Below, piece by piece: positions 1 to 5,432 of a stretch of DNA of 5,432 nucleotides (position 1 is the first letter of the stretch; each line of letters starts with the position of its first letter). This stretch comes from CAMBDR01 sp046597185 (GTDB taxonomy: Bacteria > Pseudomonadota > Gammaproteobacteria > Burkholderiales > Burkholderiaceae_D), in assembly GCA_046597185.1 (NCBI GenBank), contig JBKJLF010000075.1:1-5432 (forward strand). The letters run 5' to 3'. Made by a program: the position numbers and the translations under genes. Under the pieces are notes generated by a model. The model was not told where the DNA came from and searched no databases. It was given only the letters and a program-made list of their open reading frames with translations.

Positions 1-79
1 GCTGGCCGGCGTTTGCATGGTGCAAGCTTTCCTCTAGTTGCGCCAGCGCTTGATTGCACGAAAAAAATTCAATGTCCAT
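1..79 (-). CDS. Start of a third tandem paralog (kinase C or related TPR protein), 3' end outside window
   Basis: An ATG at 79-77 opens a frame that stays open for 26 codons to the left edge. It encodes MDIEFFSCNQALAQLEESL followed by HHANAGQ. Against the start of kinase B (MKIEFLAVNDVVAKMEADL), 8 of the first 19 residues are identical without a gap (M, I, E, F, N, A, E, L) and several others are similar. The start lies inside the last codons of kinase B, with an 11-bp overlap in a different frame. A weak SD-like GGGAA (92-88) sits 8 nt upstream. What is seen is a paralogous N-terminus in an operon position. That the rest is also a TPR-GAF histidine kinase is inference: the same N-terminal module could carry another output such as a GGDEF domain. 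Confidence 0.82.
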   Translation of the reverse strand, partial: MDIEFFSCNQALAQLEESLHHANAGQ

Positions 80-2972
80 CTGATTTATTCCCGTTCTTGA
101 GCACCATTAAGGGCAAACAAATGGTAAAGTGGCTGCCCACCCCGGGGGTCGAAGCAACTTCCAGATTGCCACCATGTTTTTGTATAATACCAAACGCAAT
201 CGACAAGCCCAGCCCGGTGCCGCCGCCCACCGCCTTGGTGGTATAAAACGGTTCCAGAATCCGCCCCTTTGCTTGTTCGTCGATACCAATCCCGCTATCT
301 TCAAAGCCAATGAGCACGCTTTGGCGTAGAGGTTCAATTTTCAGACGCAACCATAATTTGCCACGCACGGGGTTTGCCGTGCCTTTCAAACGCGCTTTTT
401 CTTCAATCGCCTGACAGCCATTGACCAACAGATTCATAAATACCTGATTGAGTAAGGCGGGCCAGCATTCAATGATGGGGTCGTCATCAAATTCGATGAT
501 GAATTCCACTTTTTCCAGCCAACTGGTGCGTACCAGATTCAGGGTGGAATACAGGCATTCTGATAAGCGCACCTCTTTTTTTTCAGCTTCATCAAGCCGG
601 GTGAAAGAGCGCAAGTCCTTGACAATGCCTTTGATACGCTCGGTGCCATGCAGCATGATGGTGACGCTACTGGCGAGCCGCCCAAAGCGTTGCTGGAAGG
701 CGTCCAGAATTTCAGTCTCGGCGTCTTCTTCCACGATGCCATGAACGAATTGCTCAAATTCCGCAATATCCAAACGCAAATTTTGTGCCGCCACATGAGC
801 AAAATTGGTGGGGTTATTGATTTCATGCGCGACCCCGGCGGTCAAGGTGCCAAGACCCGCCATTTTGCCCTGCAACAGCATTTGCTGCTGGGTTTCTTGC
901 AATTGCTTATGCGCCTTGGCCAGTTCGCCATGCACGCTGGCATTGGAGAGTGCAATCGCGGTGTAAGCGCTGAGCGTGCGAAACACCATTTGCTCGCGCG
1001 CGCCATAGGCGTGGGGCCGCTTCGACTGCACGGTGATCACGCCCAAGACCTGTTCGCCCAAACACAGGGGGGCAAACAAACGCGTCAAGGTCGGTGTGCC
1101 GGGCAAGAGCCAGCGTGCGTCGGCTTGGTCCGCCTCAAGCTCGACCAAAATTTCACACTTCTCGCGCGCGCAACGCGGCGCATCCATCACGGGATCATTG
1201 AGCTTGATTTCGGCGTAAATACGGGTCGAGTCTGGAAAGGTGCTGTAGCACAAGCTCATATCGGTGCCGCTGGCATCCATTAAATAAATAGCGAGAAAAT
1301 CCACGTCGAGCATATTCTGCACCCGGCGTGTGAGTACTTCAAACACGCGTTCGCCTTCCAAATGGGCGGTGATTTCTTGCCCGATGATGCCCAATTGCTC
1401 CAGCGTGGCACTGGTTTGCTGCAAGATTTCAGCGCGTTTGGCCTCGGATGCCAGCTCGCGCTGATGCGCGTCTTCAATTTCGGCGCGTTCAGTCTGGTGG
1501 CTGACTTGAATTGCATAGGCCCGATTGTTGGCTTCCTGGCTATTGGTTTTTTCTCGCGCTTGCCCGGCTTTTTTGGCGAACTGATAAGCTTGCTGAAAGT
1601 CACCCACTTTTTCATATTCATAGGCCACGGCGTCAAACAGATCACCGGGTATGATGTAATCGGTAATGCTGGCCGCAAGCTGCAAGGCCTGGTTCAGGTA
1701 GTGTAACGCGCTGGACGCCGCTTGTACCCCCGCTTGTACCCCCGCTTGTACACCCTTTGGTGCGCTCAACTGTGGGTAGCGTTCATAAATCTCGGCCAGC
1801 ACGCGTAGTGCTGCGATTTGTTCAGTTATTTTCGGTGTCGCTTGCGCCAGGGCAGCGTGTGCCGCCTGGAGTGCCGCTTCGACCTGACCTAATTCGAACA
1901 GCGCATGGGCTTGGCCACGCTGGGCGATCGATAGCAGATCAAATTGCTTTTGCTTGATGACATGTTGTTCCAATAAGCGAAAACTGTTTAGCGCGGTTGC
2001 ATAATTTTTACTGTCCAGTTCGCCTTCTGCCAGGTAACGCAGGGCATTGGTGTAACCGCGTAAGCCGGCGAGGGGGGCCATCATGGCCAATGCTTCGGTG
2101 AGCATTTCCTGAGCCACATCAAAGCGCTGCAGACGGCGCAAGGTTTCGGCAGTTTGCGTCAGGGCGATGCCGGTCAAACCGGCCCAGCCAATTTCGCGCG
2201 CCAAATTCAGGCCGCGATGCATCCATTCCAGCGCGGTATGATATTCGTTGAGGTTATTAAAGGCCAGGCCAATGCTACAGGCAGACATGATCGCCAAGCC
2301 CCGGTAGCCGCAGTTTTGCGCCGACATCCACGCTTTTTGCCAATGTAAAATGGCGGCAATGTAATCGCTACGCTGGCTGGCGGCAATGGCCAACACATCT
2401 TCCACCAAACACAATGCTGCAGGATGTTGGCTGGCATTGAAAAAAATCAATTTCACGGCATCGGCATCGATGCTCGATTTATGGCGCTCCAGCATCGCTT
2501 GTGCTGCTGTCAGGCGCACCGGGTCGAGTCGGGCACACAGCACCATGGCTTCAAATGCGGCGTCGCGTTGCTGCACCTCACCCAGACTATACGCGGCCCA
2601 TGCCAGCGACCACCAGGCATCCGCACAGGCCACCTCATCGCCTATTTGGCGATAGCCTTGCAAGGCAGTGTGGGCCAGCGCCTTACTGGCCTCAATCTCG
2701 CCAAACAACCATTTGGTATCGGCATGAATCAGCATCAGGCGTAGCGCAATCCATTCGCGCTCGGTAGGGCTTAAATCGGCGGGGCTTAAATCTGCACTAG
2801 CCAGTTGGCCCTGGATTTTGTCGGCCAGGCTGACCGCACGCCGGGCGTCACGCTGGCGTAAGGCCCAGGCCAGAGCAAGCGTTAGCTTCAAGCGCTCAAC
2901 ACCCTGGGTATCCGGCAAGTCGGCTTCCATCTTTGCCACCACGTCATTGACAGCCAAAAATTCAATCTTCAT
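69..2972 (-). CDS. TPR-GAF sensor histidine kinase (kinase B), complete
   Basis: Complete 967-residue cytoplasmic histidine kinase, paralog of the gene upstream. N-terminal helical repeats of TPR type cover about 75-478 (for example the repeat around EYHTALEW, 243-250), probably a protein- or peptide-binding scaffold. A charged coiled coil (about 478-525) leads to a GAF domain (about 527-675) with a C601-x4-C606 pair, then a second coiled coil (680-705). The transmitter has H716 in GTLTAGVAHEINNP with E717/N720 as the E-x-x-N phosphatase motif, N-box N847/N851, G1 EDSGIG (D892), F-box EPFYTTK (907-913), G2 GTGLGL (918-923) and a G3-like STPGVGS. All catalytic elements are intact, so it should be active. 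The start is fixed by a GGGAGG ribosome site 8 nt upstream, the ATGA overlap with kinase A, and the M-x-I-E-F start shared with the next gene. No receiver domain or membrane helix. The signal sensed by GAF and TPR is unknown. Confidence 0.97.
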   Translation of the reverse strand: MKIEFLAVNDVVAKMEADLPDTQGVERLKLTLALAWALRQRDARRAVSLADKIQGQLASADLSPADLSPTEREWIALRLMLIHADTKWLFGEIEASKALAHTALQGYRQIGDEVACADAWWSLAWAAYSLGEVQQRDAAFEAMVLCARLDPVRLTAAQAMLERHKSSIDADAVKLIFFNASQHPAALCLVEDVLAIAASQRSDYIAAILHWQKAWMSAQNCGYRGLAIMSACSIGLAFNNLNEYHTALEWMHRGLNLAREIGWAGLTGIALTQTAETLRRLQRFDVAQEMLTEALAMMAPLAGLRGYTNALRYLAEGELDSKNYATALNSFRLLEQHVIKQKQFDLLSIAQRGQAHALFELGQVEAALQAAHAALAQATPKITEQIAALRVLAEIYERYPQLSAPKGVQAGVQAGVQAASSALHYLNQALQLAASITDYIIPGDLFDAVAYEYEKVGDFQQAYQFAKKAGQAREKTNSQEANNRAYAIQVSHQTERAEIEDAHQRELASEAKRAEILQQTSATLEQLGIIGQEITAHLEGERVFEVLTRRVQNMLDVDFLAIYLMDASGTDMSLCYSTFPDSTRIYAEIKLNDPVMDAPRCAREKCEILVELEADQADARWLLPGTPTLTRLFAPLCLGEQVLGVITVQSKRPHAYGAREQMVFRTLSAYTAIALSNASVHGELAKAHKQLQETQQQMLLQGKMAGLGTLTAGVAHEINNPTNFAHVAAQNLRLDIAEFEQFVHGIVEEDAETEILDAFQQRFGRLASSVTIMLHGTERIKGIVKDLRSFTRLDEAEKKEVRLSECLYSTLNLVRTSWLEKVEFIIEFDDDPIIECWPALLNQVFMNLLVNGCQAIEEKARLKGTANPVRGKLWLRLKIEPLRQSVLIGFEDSGIGIDEQAKGRILEPFYTTKAVGGGTGLGLSIAFGIIQKHGGNLEVASTPGVGSHFTICLPLMVLKNGNKSDGH
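80..92 (-). promoter_or_regulatory. Weak Shine-Dalgarno-like site for the third paralog
   Basis: Minus-strand GGGAA at 92-88 is 8 nt from the ATG at 79-77, inside the final codons of kinase B. It is much poorer than the GGGAGG before kinase B, so translation of the third gene may rely more on ribosomes finishing kinase B at the stop codon 69-71, ten bases past the start. Confidence 0.45.
1719..1754 (-). repeat. Three in-frame copies of a 12-bp repeat in kinase B (GVQA x3)
   Basis: Three consecutive 12-bp units (1719-1730, 1731-1742, 1743-1754) differ only by one base in the last unit. They encode Gly-Val-Gln-Ala three times (residues 407-418) in the linker between two helical repeats. Kinase A has an unrelated Gly/Pro-rich linker at the matching place, so the repeat probably arose by local slippage after the duplication. 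The length is a multiple of three and the frame is kept. Confidence 0.93.
2766..2795 (-). repeat. Two in-frame copies of a 15-bp repeat in kinase B (ADLSP x2)
   Basis: Units 2766-2780 and 2781-2795 match at 13 of 15 bases and encode Ala-Asp-Leu-Ser-Pro twice (residues 60-69). The repeat sits in a loop between the first N-terminal helices of kinase B. It preserves the reading frame and looks like a small slippage duplication. Confidence 0.85.
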
Positions 2973-5432
2973 TTTGCCTGCCTCCCGCCAGCATTCGCTT
3001 CATGGTTTTGCTGCATGCTATCAGGTGCCCTGGGCAACTCAATGGTGAAGCAACTGCCCACGCCCAGGGTTGAGCGAAAACGCAATTTGCCGCCATGTTT
3101 TTCGACTATCCCAAATGCAATCGACAAGCCCAATCCGGTGCCCTTGCCCACTTCTTTGGTGGTATAAAACGGTTCCCAAATGCGTGCCTGACTTTGTTCG
3201 TCAATCCCCACGCCGCTGTCTTCAATTTCAATAACCCAACCATTGTCACGCGCAAACAGGCGCAACCAAAGTTTGCCCCGGCTGCCTGCCTCATCACTGG
3301 CCTCATCACTGGCCAGGTGCTCTTCAATGGCCTGACAGGCATTGACCAATAAATTCATAAACACTTGATTGAGCAAGGCTGGCCAGCATTCTAAGATGGA
3401 ATCGCTCTCCAGTTCGGTGATAAATTCAACCTTTTCGGTCCAACTGGCGCGCACCAGATTCAAGGTCGAGAGCAAACAATCGGACAGGCGCACCGCTTTC
3501 TTTTCCGCTTCATCGAGCCGCGTGAAGGCGCGCAAATCCTTGACGATGCCTTTGATGCGCTCGGTGCCATTGAGCATGGTGTTGACATTCTCGGCCAAGC
3601 GGGTAAAGCGCTGGCGGAAGGCTTGCATGATTTCTTCGCCGGCGTCTTGCTCGACCAAGCCGGTCACAAATTGTTCAAACTCGGCCAAATCGATGCGTTG
3701 GTTTTGCGCCGCCACATGCACAAAATTGGTCGGGTTATTGATTTCATGCGCCACCCCGGCGGTGAGTGTACCCAGTCCCGCCATTTTGTCTTGCAACACC
3801 ATTTGCTGCTGCGTTTCTTGCAATTGGCGATGCGCCGCGCTCAGTTCGCCATGCGCATCGGCATTGGCCAACGCAATGGCGGTGTAGGCGCACAGGGTGC
3901 GGCAAATTAATTGTTCGCGCTCGCCGTAGGCATAGGCGGTGTCGGTTTGAAAACCCATCAAGCCTGACACCCGCTCGCCCAAATGTAAGGGCGCAAACAT
4001 CCGGCTGCGGTTAAAGCGCGTGCCGTCAATGGTTGGCTGGCCAGTTTGGGCGGGATCAAGCAAGACCAAAATCTCACAACCCTCGCGCGCGCAACGGGCA
4101 TGCTCGCTTCCGGCCAGGTCCAATGGAAAGCGCACATACGGCAATGGTTGACCTTCTTCAAAACCAAACGCCAATTCCACCGCCTGGCCATCGGCGCTGA
4201 GCAAAAAAATGCCGAACGAGGTGACATCGAGCAAATGATGCACGTGTTGTTCCAGAATTTGAAAGATGCGCTGGGCATCCAGGCAGGCGGTAATTTCTTG
4301 CCCGATGGCCCCCAGATGGGCCAGCGTCACACTGGTTTGTTGCAACACTTCGGCGCGCCGGGTTTCGGCCTGCGCCAATTGCTGATGTTGTATAATTTCT
4401 AGCTGGGCTTTTTCCGCTGCCTGGCTCACTTGCAAGGCCATGGCGCGGTTGGTGGCTTCCATACTATAGATTTTCTCGCGCGCCAAACTGGCTTGTTTGG
4501 CATAGTCAAAGGCGTGGATATGGTCGCCCACATTGGCATATTCCTGGGCAATAAAGTCGAGCACTTCGCCGGGCATGGCGTAGCTTTCAATCCGCTCGGC
4601 CAAGGCAAAGGCCTGCTGCAGGTAGTGTAAGGCCGGGCTGGCGGCGCGCATACCGGGTGGCCCCGGCAAGCTGTGATGCGAATGGATTTCCGCCACTACC
4701 CGCAAGGCGGCAATTTGATCATTGGTGCTGCTGCCCGCGCCATCCAAAGCGGCCTGGGCAATTTGCAAGGCGGCTTTGGCTTGCCCCAGTTGCAGCAGCG
4801 CCTGGGCTTGCCCGCGCCTGGCCGCACATTGCAAATCACCATGTTTGATGCCTCTTGCATGTTGCTCCAACTTTTGAAAGGTGGCCAGGGCGTTGCTGTA
4901 TTGCGCGCGCACCAGTTCGAGGTTGCCCATGCCTTGCAAGGCAATGCCATACACGCGCGAACTGGCCAGCGGGGTTAACATGTCCAGGGTTTCGCGCAGC
5001 AATTGGTGTGCGACATCGTCGTGTTTTAGGCGGCGCTGGGTTTCAGCGGTGTACATTAAGGCCAGCGAGATCACACCCGGCCAGCCTTTGCTGCGCGCCA
5101 GGGTTAGCGCGCGCTGCAACCATTCGAGGGCGGTATGATAATCATTGAGATGGTTAAAGGCATCGGCGACATTGGTGGCGGTCATAATGGCCCAACGAAC
5201 CTGCCCGGTTTGATTGGCCAGCATATGGGATTGACTCCAATGGCGAATGGCCAGCAGGTAGTCACTGGAAAGGAAGGCGATCACCCCCCAAAAATATTCG
5301 ACCCAGCATTTTGCCGCCGGATGGCGCGGTACGTTGCGGCTGGCCAGGCGTAAGTTCCAGTGTGCTTTGGCAGCTGCCAAATCGCGAAAAGCCGCATCGG
5401 ATGCCATCGCCGCCTGGGCGATAACGCTACGC
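2969..5432 (-). CDS. TPR-GAF sensor histidine kinase (kinase A), 5' end outside window
   Basis: Soluble sensor kinase that should autophosphorylate on a conserved His and pass the phosphate to a response regulator not seen here. Numbering from the internal Met at 5407: TPR-like helical repeats about 33-315, coiled coil about 318-360, GAF about 365-512, short coiled coil 518-545, HisKA with H554 in GTLTAGVAHEINNP, N-box NLLVNACQA (N685, N689), G1 EDSGVG (D730), F-box EPFYTTK, G2 GTGLGL (756-761). The E-x-x-N after the His (E555, N558) is the usual HisKA phosphatase motif. No membrane segment or receiver domain is seen. Met5407 is probably not the true start: the frame stays open to the edge (eight more sense codons), and aligning Y50 with Y204 of kinase B shows roughly 150 N-terminal residues missing. 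The stop overlaps the start of kinase B. The kinase call is very secure; ligand and partner are unknown. Confidence 0.95.
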   Translation of the reverse strand, partial: RSVIAQAAMASDAAFRDLAAAKAHWNLRLASRNVPRHPAAKCWVEYFWGVIAFLSSDYLLAIRHWSQSHMLANQTGQVRWAIMTATNVADAFNHLNDYHTALEWLQRALTLARSKGWPGVISLALMYTAETQRRLKHDDVAHQLLRETLDMLTPLASSRVYGIALQGMGNLELVRAQYSNALATFQKLEQHARGIKHGDLQCAARRGQAQALLQLGQAKAALQIAQAALDGAGSSTNDQIAALRVVAEIHSHHSLPGPPGMRAASPALHYLQQAFALAERIESYAMPGEVLDFIAQEYANVGDHIHAFDYAKQASLAREKIYSMEATNRAMALQVSQAAEKAQLEIIQHQQLAQAETRRAEVLQQTSVTLAHLGAIGQEITACLDAQRIFQILEQHVHHLLDVTSFGIFLLSADGQAVELAFGFEEGQPLPYVRFPLDLAGSEHARCAREGCEILVLLDPAQTGQPTIDGTRFNRSRMFAPLHLGERVSGLMGFQTDTAYAYGEREQLICRTLCAYTAIALANADAHGELSAAHRQLQETQQQMVLQDKMAGLGTLTAGVAHEINNPTNFVHVAAQNQRIDLAEFEQFVTGLVEQDAGEEIMQAFRQRFTRLAENVNTMLNGTERIKGIVKDLRAFTRLDEAEKKAVRLSDCLLSTLNLVRASWTEKVEFITELESDSILECWPALLNQVFMNLLVNACQAIEEHLASDEASDEAGSRGKLWLRLFARDNGWVIEIEDSGVGIDEQSQARIWEPFYTTKEVGKGTGLGLSIAFGIVEKHGGKLRFRSTLGVGSCFTIELPRAPDSMQQNHEANAGGRQAK
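2973..2990 (-). promoter_or_regulatory. Shine-Dalgarno site of kinase B, embedded in the end of kinase A
   Basis: On the minus strand GGGAGG (2986-2981) lies 8 nt before the ATG at 2972, close to ideal for ribosome binding. The same bases encode Gly-Gly-Arg near the C-terminus of kinase A (…GGRQAK), followed by AAAATGA, where the stop TGA and the start ATG share bases 2969-2972. This decides the start of kinase B and suggests termination-reinitiation coupling, so that A and B are made in linked amounts. Confidence 0.85.
3289..3312 (-). repeat. Perfect 12-bp tandem duplication in the ATPase domain of kinase A (ASDE x2)
   Basis: Two identical units (3289-3300 and 3301-3312) encode an acidic Ala-Ser-Asp-Glu repeat at about residues 699-706, between the N-box helix (…CQAIEE) and the strand GKLWLRL. 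Kinase B has an unrelated basic stretch of similar length in this loop, so the loop tolerates change. The copies are identical, which fits a recent duplication. Confidence 0.9.

Noticed and set aside
16..18. Minus-strand ATG at 18-16, preceded by AGAGGA, as the start of the next gene.
   Set aside because: The SD spacing is long, about 12 nt. The frame from the ATG at 79 runs straight through this point and matches the N-terminus of kinase B, which is much stronger evidence.
61..67. T7 run on the minus strand just after the stop of kinase B, as a rho-independent terminator.
   Set aside because: No GC-rich hairpin directly precedes it, and the run encodes Phe-Phe in the overlapping start of the third paralog.
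183..188. Plus-strand TATAAT, with a weak TTCCAG about 18 bp upstream, as an antisense promoter.
   Set aside because: The bases encode the conserved Gly-Ile-Ile-Gln part of the ATPase domain, the -35 match is poor, and the box is not kept in kinase A. There is no plus-strand gene to serve.
648..1283. A 211-codon open frame on the plus strand, antisense to the GAF and HisKA part of kinase B.
   Set aside because: It lies wholly opposite a strongly supported kinase gene, has no clear ribosome site, and its product shows no recognisable domain. It looks like a mirror of codon bias in kinase B, as do the other plus-strand frames.
4391..4396. A second plus-strand TATAAT inside kinase A.
   Set aside because: No acceptable -35 element at the right distance and no plus-strand gene downstream. 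Best explained as coiled-coil coding sequence.
5405..5407. ATG at 5407-5405 as the true start of kinase A.
   Set aside because: The frame stays open upstream to the window edge, no SD is visible before this ATG (upstream bases read GCCCAGGCGGCG), and alignment with kinase B shows the homologous protein begins about 150 residues earlier.

Overview
The window lies inside a tightly packed, minus-strand cluster of paralogous soluble sensor histidine kinases. It has no intergenic space of any length. Reading 5'->3' on the minus strand there are three genes: (A) a kinase whose 5' end lies beyond the right edge (5432 down to 2969); (B) a complete 967-residue kinase (2972 down to 69); and (C) the first 26 codons of a further gene that runs off the left edge (79 down to 1). 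A and B share the order TPR-rich helical N-terminus, coiled-coil linker, GAF domain, short coiled coil, HisKA dimerisation domain with phospho-accepting His, and HATPase_c domain. C opens with M-D-I-E-F..., closely matching the M-K-I-E-F... start of B, so it is probably a third member of the family.

The genes are joined by overlaps: a 4-bp ATGA between A and B, with a good Shine-Dalgarno sequence inside the last codons of A, and an 11-bp overlap between B and C. This points to one polycistronic mRNA with translational coupling. No promoter, terminator, RNA gene, mobile element or CRISPR array is visible. The promoter must lie right of 5432.

The paralogs are unevenly conserved. From the coiled coil before the H-box to the N-box they are about four-fifths identical by eye, while the GAF and TPR regions have diverged far more. 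This suggests kinases with different inputs and a shared or overlapping output. None has a transmembrane segment, signal peptide or attached receiver domain, and no response regulator is encoded in the window, so the signal is presumably cytoplasmic and the partner lies elsewhere.

The TPR-coiled coil-GAF-transmitter layout, moderate GC content and E. coli-like SD sequence suggest a Gram-negative proteobacterium. My impression from the linker and GAF sequence is a betaproteobacterium, possibly Oxalobacteraceae or a relative. This is a recollection of family style and was not checked by a search.
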